Assembly: GCA_964615975.1 (NCBI GenBank)
Contig: CAZTTH010000012.1
Location: 1-64,000, forward strand
Reading direction: 5' to 3'
Origin: CAZTTH01 sp964615975
GTDB taxonomy: Bacteria > Verrucomicrobiota > Lentisphaeria > JABSQK01 > JAJFLO01
DNA length: 64,000 nucleotides
In this document: in pieces, positions 54,000 to 62,312 of the stretch
Layout: each line of letters opens with the position of its first letter
How positions within the stretch are numbered: position 1 is the stretch's first letter
Made by a program: the position numbers and the translations under genes
The notes under the pieces: model-generated
The model's database searches: none
Seen by the model: the letters and a program-made list of their open reading frames with translations, nothing else
Told to the model about the DNA's origin: nothing

Positions 54000-54780
54000 A
54001 AAGAAAATCAAAATGCGCCTGATGGGCATCCTCAGGCGCTGGCATCGGGTGATGGGGGTGTCAGTGATGATTTTTGCGGTGTATCTGGCAGTCACCGGGA
54101 TTCTCCTCAATCACAGTCATTCGCTGGGGTTGGACACCATCATGATCCGGAATTCTCTTATTCTGAATCTTTATGGTGTAAAAGCTTCAGCGCCCCATGA
54201 GGGATTTCGTGTGGGTGATCACTGGATCAGCTATCATGAAAAGCGCATCTTTTTTGACCATCAATACGTCACTGAAGCTTCATCTGCGGTTGTCGGTGCG
54301 ATTGTCTTGGCAGACAATTATTGGGTGGCGACTGGAGAGTATCTGTTTCATCTTGATCGCCGTGGCTTGGTAAACGAACGTGTCGGTCAGGAGTTGGGAT
54401 TGCCGGGTGAGATTAAACGCTTGGGGACATTATCCTCGGACTGTGTCATCCAGGTGGACGACACCTGGTATCGTGCGGATCCCGATCATCTGGATTGGCA
54501 CACAGTAGCTGAGGGAAATATCGTCTGGTCAACTCCCCACAGCCTACCGGAAGCGCTGGAGGGACAGTTGAAGATCGCGTATGGTGGCGAGGGATTTTCC
54601 TTGGAGCGCATTCTCCTGGATTTCCACAGCGGCCGAATCTTCAAATCGTTGGGGGTATGGGTGACTGATCTGATCGCAATCTGCATTATTCTGATTTCAC
54701 TCAGTGGCTTGGGAATTTTTTTATTGCCGAAAATGATGCGTGATTCCCCGGTTAATCATCCCCGGGAGGATCATCATTAA
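53986..54780 (+). CDS. PepSY-type membrane protein
   Basis: The N-terminus is RRWHRVMGVSVMIFAVYLAV, the first helix of PepSY-associated transmembrane proteins, with TGILLNHSHSLGLD after it; a second helix near residue 230 (LIAICIILISLSGLGIFLL) ends the protein. The periplasmic part of about 190 residues lies between. Such proteins are linked to ferric-reductase and flavin-based periplasmic electron transfer. Overlap with the FMN-binding gene suggests the two proteins work together. Confidence 0.8.
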   Translation: MMGRRKKIKMRLMGILRRWHRVMGVSVMIFAVYLAVTGILLNHSHSLGLDTIMIRNSLILNLYGVKASAPHEGFRVGDHWISYHEKRIFFDHQYVTEASSAVVGAIVLADNYWVATGEYLFHLDRRGLVNERVGQELGLPGEIKRLGTLSSDCVIQVDDTWYRADPDHLDWHTVAEGNIVWSTPHSLPEALEGQLKIAYGGEGFSLERILLDFHSGRIFKSLGVWVTDLIAICIILISLSGLGIFLLPKMMRDSPVNHPREDHH

Positions 54781-54863
54781 TCTGGTAATTCTGAGTGAAA
54801 TGAGGCAGTTAAGATACGTGTGTGTATATCGTTCCGATAAAAAATAAGCAGGAGAATTAGATT

Positions 54864-55412
54864 ATGGATAATACCGTTTGGAAATGCTTTGAGGAAAACA
54901 TCCTCACCCACAGCGCCGCCCATTATTTGATGACGATCAAGGAGTTATTAAATCGTCAGGGATATGCTCGCATCACCGACATAGCAGAACGCCTGAATAT
55001 CACCCGTGGCAGTTGTTCGATAAGTATCAAGACGCTGAAAAATCGGGGGTTGGTGCTTGAGGATAAGAATCGCTTCCTGCACTTGTCCAAAGAAGGTCAT
55101 CGCCTGGCGGCGCTGGTCGAACGCAATGATGAATTGTTGGAAACATTTTTCCGTGATATCCTCAAGATTTCACCGGAGCAGGCCAAAATCGATGCCTGTA
55201 AGGTAGAGCACCTGCTGAGTATGGAAACGACCATGAAGTTGGCGGCGTTTATCAATTACGCTGCATCGAATACTCAAACCGCGAAGGAGTTTCTCGCGGA
55301 ATTGCATTTATGCGATGTTCATTGCATGCACGATATTGCCAATTGTAATCTCTGTCACAATTTCTGTTTTCTCCGTCAGGAACAGGAGGTAGACCAGGTG
55401 CAGGAATCATGA
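54864..55412 (+). CDS. DtxR/MntR-family metal-dependent regulator with Cys/His-rich C-terminal tail
   Basis: Residues about 18-75 are a winged helix (YARITDIAERLNITRGSCSISIKTLKNRGLV). The dimerisation domain with the metal site follows, including DACKVEHLLS, where Glu-His is conserved in the family. The usual SH3/FeoA domain is absent. Instead residues 148-168 form a tail with five Cys (150, 154, 161, 164, 168) and His at 148, 153, 156 and 165, which could hold zinc or an iron-sulfur cluster. AGGAGAA precedes the ATG. Probably represses this redox operon in response to a metal. Confidence 0.82.
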   Translation: MDNTVWKCFEENILTHSAAHYLMTIKELLNRQGYARITDIAERLNITRGSCSISIKTLKNRGLVLEDKNRFLHLSKEGHRLAALVERNDELLETFFRDILKISPEQAKIDACKVEHLLSMETTMKLAAFINYAASNTQTAKEFLAELHLCDVHCMHDIANCNLCHNFCFLRQEQEVDQVQES

Positions 55413-55424
55413 ACGCAAGGACTT

Positions 55425-56132
55425 ATGAGCCTTGGCTATACTGTCAATAAATCACTCGTCCCACCCCTGATCACGGGGGGTTGGGATGATGATATCTGGC
55501 GCCAGGCGGCGATTTTAAGTATTGATCAATTCCGTCCTGAGAGCAGCGACCACCGCCCTGAAACCCATGTAAAACTGTTCTATGATGACTGGGGAATTTA
55601 TGTGATTTTTCGGGTTCGCGACCGCTACATCCGCTGTCAACATACGCAATACCTCGACCCGGTTTATCTCGATAGTTGCGTCGAGTGGTTTATTCAGCCC
55701 CATCCGGATGCGGGTTATTTCAACATTGAAATCAATTGCGGCGGCGCCTTGCTGGTTTATTACATTGAAGATCCTGCCCGGGATACCCAGCGACGCTTGA
55801 AAAAATACCAGAAGATTCCCATGGAACTAGCCCGACAGATTAGCATATTTCATTCCCTGCCGGCGGTTATTGATCCGGAAATTACAGAATCCCAAGAATG
55901 GCGGATCGAGTTGAGTGTGCCGTTTTCATTTTTTGCCTCATTTTGTGGCCCGGCGGTGACGGCTCCCGGTCAGGTATGGAAGGGGAATTTCTATAAATGC
56001 GGCAACGCGACTTCTCATCCTCATTGGGCATCCTGGTCCCCATTGGGCGCCTATGATTTCCATCGACCACAGGACTTTGCCCCGATTAAATTCACTGAGA
56101 AAACAGATCAAATCTTAAAGCCATGCAAATAG
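55425..56132 (+). CDS. CBM9-like carbohydrate-binding-type protein
   Basis: The protein resembles the family 9 carbohydrate-binding/DUF-type beta-sandwich: ITGGWDDDIWRQA near the start, VKLFYDDWGIYVIFRVRDRYI, LDSCVEWFIQP and IEINCGGALLVYYI. No signal peptide is evident, so it would stay in the cytoplasm unless the start is wrong. AAGG lies five bases before the ATG. It begins 12 bases after the regulator gene. Its last 25 bases overlap the 3' end of the convergent leuD. The role in this cluster is unknown. Confidence 0.7.
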   Translation: MSLGYTVNKSLVPPLITGGWDDDIWRQAAILSIDQFRPESSDHRPETHVKLFYDDWGIYVIFRVRDRYIRCQHTQYLDPVYLDSCVEWFIQPHPDAGYFNIEINCGGALLVYYIEDPARDTQRRLKKYQKIPMELARQISIFHSLPAVIDPEITESQEWRIELSVPFSFFASFCGPAVTAPGQVWKGNFYKCGNATSHPHWASWSPLGAYDFHRPQDFAPIKFTEKTDQILKPCK

Positions 56133-56707
56133 GGCAGGGAGTTGGTGATTCTTAGGATGTCACTCTCAGCCGTGAGAAGCACCGAAGTGGCATTCCACGA
56201 TCCGGTAACCAGAGCTTGTTGGGCGCCAATCGGGATGGTTGCCGGGATGACCTTGCCATCCATGTGGATCGCGGCTTTTTCGATATCGATCGTCAACGAT
56301 TGATCCGGGTGGACTTCAATCTGAGTGAATAATTGTTGGCATTGATCCGGGTTAACACTCAGGCAGGGAATTCCCATCGCCTGGCAGTTGGAAAGGAATA
56401 TTTCCGCGAACGAGCGGCCGATGATTCCTTTGATGCCCCATTTGTTCAATGCTTGTGGCGCATGTTCGCGGGAGGAGCCGCAGCCGAAATTCTTGCCGCA
56501 TATCAGGATGCTTGCTCCTTGATATTTGGGATTGTCAAAGGGATGATTGGGATCTTGTTTGCGGTCATCTTCGAAGACGTGTTCACCCAGGCCATCAAAG
56601 GTGATGCAACGCAAATAACGTGCCGGAACAATCCGGTCAGTATCGATTTCGTCACCACGCAGGGGGATGGCGGTGCCGGTTATTAATTTCTTGATTGATT
56701 CATGCAT
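56108..56707 (-). CDS. leuD: 3-isopropylmalate dehydratase small subunit
   Basis: LeuD is the swivelling subunit of isopropylmalate isomerase in leucine synthesis. ITGTAIPLRGDEIDTDRIVPARYL, GKNFGCGSSREHAPQAL and IIGRSFAEIFLSNC are diagnostic. The frame continues upstream into leuC, but ATG at 56707 gives the standard N-terminus and about 199 residues, with CAGGA upstream. It follows leuC by 23 bases. The tail-to-tail overlap with the CBM9-like gene means transcripts from both strands share 25 bases. Confidence 0.94.
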   Translation of the reverse strand: MHESIKKLITGTAIPLRGDEIDTDRIVPARYLRCITFDGLGEHVFEDDRKQDPNHPFDNPKYQGASILICGKNFGCGSSREHAPQALNKWGIKGIIGRSFAEIFLSNCQAMGIPCLSVNPDQCQQLFTQIEVHPDQSLTIDIEKAAIHMDGKVIPATIPIGAQQALVTGSWNATSVLLTAESDILRITNSLPYLHGFKI

Positions 56708-56730
56708 AAAAATTTTATCCTGAAATTTTT

Positions 56731-58134
56731 TTAATTGAGGAAATCCCGGACATCGGTTACCGCACCGGTAATCGCTGCTGCTGCCACCATGGCGGGACTC
56801 ATTAACAAGGTGCGGCCGGTGGGACTTCCCTGGCGCCCCTTGAAATTTCGATTGCTGGATGAGGCGCAAATTTCCCGATCAGTCAGTTTATCCGGATTCA
56901 TCGCCAGGCACATCGAACAACCGGCATGACGCCATTCGAAACCCGATTCGCGAAATATTTCATCCAAACCTTCTTCTTTTGCCATTTTGGCGACCGCCAT
57001 CGAACCGGGCACTACCAGACCCTTTACGCCCCTGGATATCTTATGACCCTTGACAACCGAAGCGGCGATGCGCAAATCGGATATCCGACCATTGGTGCAG
57101 GAACCGATGAAGGCCACATTTATGGGGGTATCGCGGATATGTTGACCATCGTTAAGGGACATGAATTTCAGGGCTTCTTCGGCTGCTGCCCGTTGATCCG
57201 GCGGCATGGATGCGATTTTGGGTATGGCTTGACTTACCGGCGTCGACTGCCCGGGATTGATTCCCCAGGTTACCATTGGTTCCAAAGTATTGCCTTCCAG
57301 GTCAACCACATCATCGTAAACCGCATCGGCATCACTGGCGCAACTCTGCCAATATTTTTTGGCAGCGGCAAAAGCGGAATTGGTTGGCGCCTTTTCGCGG
57401 CCATGCAAAAAGTCATAGGTAGTCTCGTCGGGATTGATATAACCACAACGGGCGCCGCCTTCAATGCTCATGTTGCACACTGTCAAGCGTTCTTCCATCG
57501 TCATCGCTTCGATCACGGACCCGGCATATTCATAGGCGTAGCCGATTCCGCCATTGACGCCCAGTTTGTGGATGATGGCTAAAATCACATCCTTGGCATA
57601 GACGCCGCGGGACAACTTCCCCTGGACGTTGATTTGACGGATTTTGGGTTTGCCGATGGCCAGGCATTGAGTCGCGAGAACATCGCGGATCTGGCTGGTG
57701 CCAATGCCGAAGGCGATGGTTCCAAAAGCGCCATGGGTGGAGGTATGACTGTCCCCGCAAGCGATGGTCATACCCGGTTGGGTCAGTCCTTTTTCCGGAC
57801 CGATGACATGAACGATGCCTTGTTGGCCACTTTTCAAATCATAAAAGGTAATGCCAAATTCGGTGCATGCCTGGGTCAAATATTGGGTCATCTCCTCAGC
57901 GAGGCTGTCACGAAATGGCCGGGCTTGCGATTCGGTAGGGACGATATGGTCGATGGTGGCATAAGTGCGCTCGGGAAATTTTACTTTTAATCCCAATTCC
58001 CGCAACATGGCAAAGGCCTGCGGACTGGTCACTTCATGGATCAAATGCAGGCCGATGAAGAGTTGTGATTGTCCTCCAGGCAGATCCCTGACTTTATGCT
58101 TTTCCCATACTTTGTCCAATAATGATTTTCCCAT
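56731..58134 (-). CDS. leuC: 3-isopropylmalate dehydratase large subunit
   Basis: This is the aconitase-family large subunit holding the 4Fe-4S cluster. ACGDSHTSTHGAFGTIAFGIGTS, VAFIGSCTNGRISDLR (cluster Cys) and FEWRHAGCSMCLAMN (CxxC of the cluster) are complete. IDHIVPT replaces the common MDHNVPT. Length 467 is normal for the bacterial LeuC type. It forms an operon with leuD. Confidence 0.96.
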   Translation of the reverse strand: MGKSLLDKVWEKHKVRDLPGGQSQLFIGLHLIHEVTSPQAFAMLRELGLKVKFPERTYATIDHIVPTESQARPFRDSLAEEMTQYLTQACTEFGITFYDLKSGQQGIVHVIGPEKGLTQPGMTIACGDSHTSTHGAFGTIAFGIGTSQIRDVLATQCLAIGKPKIRQINVQGKLSRGVYAKDVILAIIHKLGVNGGIGYAYEYAGSVIEAMTMEERLTVCNMSIEGGARCGYINPDETTYDFLHGREKAPTNSAFAAAKKYWQSCASDADAVYDDVVDLEGNTLEPMVTWGINPGQSTPVSQAIPKIASMPPDQRAAAEEALKFMSLNDGQHIRDTPINVAFIGSCTNGRISDLRIAASVVKGHKISRGVKGLVVPGSMAVAKMAKEEGLDEIFRESGFEWRHAGCSMCLAMNPDKLTDREICASSSNRNFKGRQGSPTGRTLLMSPAMVAAAAITGAVTDVRDFLN

Positions 58135-58284
58135 AATATTTTAATGCGATAAAAAAAATTAAGTTATTGATTAAACATTGGATAAACTTAACCGGTTTGA
58201 AATTAGGGGGTGAATGCGTGATCACGTTCGCCTAGATAATAATTAACTCTGAAAACAATACAAATCGAAATCTCTCCAACATGG

Positions 58285-59223
58285 TCATGCCGGCATGACG
58301 AAAACTTTGCCGGTGATTTTGAAATAGACATCTTCGAGAGTGGCTTTTGAAACCGTGAGAGAAATAATTTCGGATTGATATTCACTCCATAAACGTGGCG
58401 CCAGACGGGTGGGATCACTGGTTTCCAGGCGCAGGCCATGATGGTTGTCGGTGATACTGACGGGAAATTGATCCTTGAGCTTTTCATAGAGTTCGGTTTG
58501 ATTCGTGGCGCTGATCGAAATGACCTCATAATTCAGATGTTGGCTGAGGGTCGCTGGAGAGTCAAAAGCCACCATTTTCCCGTCATCCATGATCCCGATC
58601 AAATCGCATCCGGTCGCCTCATCGAAGTAATGAGTGGTAAAGAGAATAGTGGTTTGACAATCCTGATGAATCTGACGGATAAATTGCCAGAACTCCTGAC
58701 GCGCCGCAGGGTCGAGTCCGGCAGTAGGTTCATCCAGCAGCAATAATGAGGGTTGATGCAACAGACAGCGAGCCAGATCGGCGCGCCGTTTATAACCTCC
58801 GGAGAGGGTTTCGATTCTCTCATCGAGACGGTGCTGCAAACGAGCTATTTCAGTTATATCATCTATCCGTCTGGCCAGTCCATGGCCATGGTAGCCATAT
58901 AAATATCCCTGATGACGGAGATTTTCCCGGATCGTCAAGCGTGGGTCAAGACTGGGAGACTGGAACGCGACACCAATGACCTTGCGAATTTCAGCGGATT
59001 GGCTTTTTAAGTCAAATCCCATGATTTTACCTGCGCCGGTTTGGGGGATGATCAAAGTCGAGAGCAGTTTGAAAAGGGTGGACTTGCCACTGCCGTTCGG
59101 TCCGAGTATGCCGATCATCGCGGGGGAATTCGGACACGTGAATGTAACCCGATCAAGTGCCTGACGGGTTGAATAAGTGTAACTGAGATTATTTACTTCG
59201 ATTGAGAAAATTTTATTGTTCAT
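58285..59223 (-). CDS. ABC-2-type transporter ATP-binding protein
   Basis: Walker A GPNGSGKSTLFKLL, the Q-loop, signature ETLSGGYKRRADLARCLL (SGG with a Gly/Tyr variant) and Walker B LLLLDEPTAGLDPAARQEF are intact. The C-terminal 90 residues look like the DUF4162-type extension of drug- or polysaccharide-exporting ABC-2 ATPases. The ATG at 59223 seems better than a GTG three codons upstream. No permease gene is next to it on either side, so its partner is elsewhere. Confidence 0.9.
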   Translation of the reverse strand: MNNKIFSIEVNNLSYTYSTRQALDRVTFTCPNSPAMIGILGPNGSGKSTLFKLLSTLIIPQTGAGKIMGFDLKSQSAEIRKVIGVAFQSPSLDPRLTIRENLRHQGYLYGYHGHGLARRIDDITEIARLQHRLDERIETLSGGYKRRADLARCLLHQPSLLLLDEPTAGLDPAARQEFWQFIRQIHQDCQTTILFTTHYFDEATGCDLIGIMDDGKMVAFDSPATLSQHLNYEVISISATNQTELYEKLKDQFPVSITDNHHGLRLETSDPTRLAPRLWSEYQSEIISLTVSKATLEDVYFKITGKVFVMPA

Positions 59224-59280
59224 GTATTTCACTAAAAATTCGGACGAATTTTGAGCGTTAATTTTTTTGAAGAAAAAAAA

Positions 59281-60684
59281 TTAACAATGAATGGCACGAT
59301 TGGCGGTCGCCATCAATGCGGCTTCCTTGATCGGTTCACTAAAGGTGGGATGAGCATGGCTGATCCTGCCGATATCTTCGGCAGAGGCTTTGTATTCCAT
59401 CGCGACAACGGCTTCTGCGATCAGGTCGGAACAACGCGGTCCGATCATGTGAACGCCCAGAATTTCATCAGTTTTAGCATCCGCAAGCATTTTTACAAAT
59501 CCATCGAAATCTCCGGCGGCACGAGCGCGTCCACTGGCACGAAAGTAAAATTTGCCGGTATTATATTTGATCGTGGCGGCCTTCAATTGTTCTTCGGTCT
59601 GTCCCACGCACGCCACTTCAGGCCAGGTATAAATCACTCCGGGAATGGTATTATAATTGATTTCCGACTTTTGCCCGGCAATGATTTCGGCGGCAACCAT
59701 TCCTTCTTCTTCGGCCTTATGTGCCAGCATGGCGCCGGCAATGACATCGCCGATGGCATAAATGGTCTCGCAGTCGGTTTGCAAATGGGAATTGGTTTGG
59801 ATTCGCCCTCCCTTGTCGGTTTTGACGCCTGCCGCATCCAGGTTTAAATCCTGGGTGTAGGGCCGCCTCCCGATTGCAACCAGGGCATAGTCGCCCTGAA
59901 ATTGCATCATCTCTCCGGAGTGCAAGGATGCCGATATCTGCACCGAGTCCTTAACCACTTTGATGGCGCTGACCTTGGATTTCAAATGAAAGTGAAAGTT
60001 GCTTTTTTCCAGGATCTTTTGTAAGGCCTGGCTTAATTCCCGATCCATTGAGGGAGTGATCGTATCCATAAATTCGATCACCGTGATGGTGGTTCCCAGG
60101 CGGGCATAGACCGAGCCGATTTCCAAACCGATGACACCCGCGCCAACAATAATCATATGTTGGGGCACGGATTTTAATTCCAATGCTTCAGTAGAGGAAA
60201 TAATCCGCTTGCCATCAAAGGGGGCAAAAGGCAAGCCAATGGGTTCAGAACCTGTGGCGATAATGAAGTGTTTGCTGTGAACCGTTTTGGTATCTTTGTC
60301 TTTGGTGATTGTAATATGTGTCGAGTCCTTGAAGGATGCCACGCCTTCGAAGCGGGTGATATTATTTTTGGTCATTAAAAAATCAATTCCCTGAATCGAT
60401 TGTTTGATGACGTCATTTTTGCGTTCCATCATTTTCGCAAAATTTAATTTAATGGCGCCGATTTCAATGCCATGCTCAGACAGTTTATGTTTGGCCTGAT
60501 AATAATGTTCGGATGAGTCAAGCAGTGCCTTCGAGGGGATACAACCAATATTCAAGCAAGTGCCGCCCAGGGAGCTGCGCTTGTCGACGATGCCTGTTTT
60601 TAATCCTAACTGAGCGGCGCGAATAGCGGCGACATAACCTCCCGGTCCACCGCCGATAACGACTAAATCAAATTGATTGGCCAT
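59281..60684 (-). CDS. lpd: Dihydrolipoyl dehydrogenase (E3)
   Basis: E3 reoxidises lipoamide of the 2-oxo acid dehydrogenase. The FAD motif VVIGGGPGGYVAAIRAAQLG, the redox disulfide GGTCLNIGCIPSKALL, the NAD motif IVGAGVIGLEIGSVYARLG and the C-terminal HAHPTFSEPIKEAAL (catalytic His-Glu) are all present. Length 467 is standard. It follows sucB by 121 bases. Confidence 0.97.
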   Translation of the reverse strand: MANQFDLVVIGGGPGGYVAAIRAAQLGLKTGIVDKRSSLGGTCLNIGCIPSKALLDSSEHYYQAKHKLSEHGIEIGAIKLNFAKMMERKNDVIKQSIQGIDFLMTKNNITRFEGVASFKDSTHITITKDKDTKTVHSKHFIIATGSEPIGLPFAPFDGKRIISSTEALELKSVPQHMIIVGAGVIGLEIGSVYARLGTTITVIEFMDTITPSMDRELSQALQKILEKSNFHFHLKSKVSAIKVVKDSVQISASLHSGEMMQFQGDYALVAIGRRPYTQDLNLDAAGVKTDKGGRIQTNSHLQTDCETIYAIGDVIAGAMLAHKAEEEGMVAAEIIAGQKSEINYNTIPGVIYTWPEVACVGQTEEQLKAATIKYNTGKFYFRASGRARAAGDFDGFVKMLADAKTDEILGVHMIGPRCSDLIAEAVVAMEYKASAEDIGRISHAHPTFSEPIKEAALMATANRAIHC

Positions 60685-60805
60685 GATAAAATTCCTGTGT
60701 TGTTGATAAACTATTACTACCTGCCGCGTTACTCCGGGAATCTGACAGGGTGGTTTGATTTGCGCGGGTAACCATGTCGCTTATGAAACACGAAAATATA
60801 ATAAA

Positions 60806-62260
60806 CTAAAAGTGCAGCAGCAGCTTCAATGGAGTTTCACAGAGCTGTTTGATGTTAACCAAAAATTTAACCGCATCGGCGCCATCGATCAAGCGATGAT
60901 CATAAGTTAGCGCCAGGTACATCATGGGGCGGATGATGACTTGATCGTCCTTGGCGATCGGCCGCTTTATGATCGTATGCATCCCGAGAATCGCGCTTTG
61001 TGGCGGGTTGATGATCGGGGTTGATAACATCGATCCGAAGACTCCGCCATTGGTGATAGTAAATGTCCCGCCGGTCAGATCATCAAGTGATATCTCTCCT
61101 TTCCTGGCTTTGTTCGCCAATCGGGCAATGGTCTTTTCGATATCGGCAAATGACAATGTTTCGGCGTTGCGGATTATGGGTACCACCAGCCCTTTATCAG
61201 TCGAGACTGCGATGCCAATATCACAATAATCATGATAAATGATTTCATTCTTATCGATATGGGCATTGATGATCGGATGAGATTTCAATGCCAAACATAC
61301 TGCTTTGGTGAAGAATGACATGAATGAAAGATCGATGTCGAATGTTTTTTTAAACTCTTCACGATGTTTCGCGCGGATCTCAATGATCGCGTTCATATCG
61401 ACCTCATTGAAGGTGGTCAAAAGCGCTGCCGATTGTTGCGCATCCAGCAGTCTGTTGGCAATGGTCCGGCGGAGGCGGCTCATCTTCACGCGCTGGGTGT
61501 TGCGATTGCCGGGGTAGGCGCTTTCCGCGTTATTCATCGAGGATGCGGCTGAGGAGTTCGCGGAATGATCGTCATCAGTGTCCCCGTCAATTGGAGATGA
61601 AACTTCCGATCTGAGTCGATCACTTGGCAGTTCATCTTCTCGTGGCTGCCGGTAGAGCACAATGGTTTCGTCGGGTGAAACGACTGGAGAGTCGCTTTCA
61701 TAAAATTTAAATGAATCGTAGGCTTTCGATTTCCCGGAGTTGGCATGGGGTTCTGGCTGCGGTTTCTGGCGATCTTCCTGGTATTTGATCACATCCCCTT
61801 TGGTAATCCGCCCATCCCGGGCGGTGCCGATAATGGCGCTGGCGGGAATGTCACTTTCCGCCAGCATTTTTCTTGCGGCTGGAGAAGGGTGATTGATCTG
61901 CTTATCGGAATCGCCAGATTTTCGGATTTCCGCGGACGATGTGGTGGCGGTCGATTTTTTAGTCTTTTCCGGGCTCGGTTTTTTGGGTGCTGCCGGAGTA
62001 ACGCTGGCGGATTTCGCTTCCGTTGTTTCGGTTTCAATATACCCAATGACGGCGCCTACTTTGACGGTTTCACCCGCTGAGGCGGAAGTGGTTAATCTGC
62101 CCGATACTGACGCAGGGATTTCCAGGGTCGCCTTATCAGTCTCGAGGGAAAGCAAAGGCTCGTCCATTTTTATCCAATCCCCGGTATTCTTATACCATTG
62201 TTTAATTTCTCCTTCCTTGATCGACTCTCCGGAAGCAGGTACAATGACGTCAACTTTCAT
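60806..62260 (-). CDS. sucB: 2-oxoglutarate dehydrogenase E2 (dihydrolipoyl succinyltransferase)
   Basis: The N-terminal lipoyl domain carries ETDKATLEIPA (lipoyl Lys near 43). A peripheral-subunit-binding segment follows (SPAARKMLAESDIPASAI, then GRITKGDV). After a long Ser/Asp-rich linker, the catalytic domain includes TFNEVDMNAII, GLVVPIIRNAETLSF and the active-site HRLIDGADAVKFLV. The linker of about 110 residues is longer than in E. coli. A start three codons upstream is possible. It is downstream of sucA in the usual order. Confidence 0.95.
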   Translation of the reverse strand: MKVDVIVPASGESIKEGEIKQWYKNTGDWIKMDEPLLSLETDKATLEIPASVSGRLTTSASAGETVKVGAVIGYIETETTEAKSASVTPAAPKKPSPEKTKKSTATTSSAEIRKSGDSDKQINHPSPAARKMLAESDIPASAIIGTARDGRITKGDVIKYQEDRQKPQPEPHANSGKSKAYDSFKFYESDSPVVSPDETIVLYRQPREDELPSDRLRSEVSSPIDGDTDDDHSANSSAASSMNNAESAYPGNRNTQRVKMSRLRRTIANRLLDAQQSAALLTTFNEVDMNAIIEIRAKHREEFKKTFDIDLSFMSFFTKAVCLALKSHPIINAHIDKNEIIYHDYCDIGIAVSTDKGLVVPIIRNAETLSFADIEKTIARLANKARKGEISLDDLTGGTFTITNGGVFGSMLSTPIINPPQSAILGMHTIIKRPIAKDDQVIIRPMMYLALTYDHRLIDGADAVKFLVNIKQLCETPLKLLLHF

Positions 62261-62312
62261 GTGAACCATCCTTAATAAGTAATAAACTGGATTATCATCA
62301 ATGTATTGAGAT

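Noticed and set aside
56708..56869. 54-codon N-terminal extension of leuD
   Set aside because: It lies inside leuC in another frame. The ATG at 56707 gives the conserved LeuD start.
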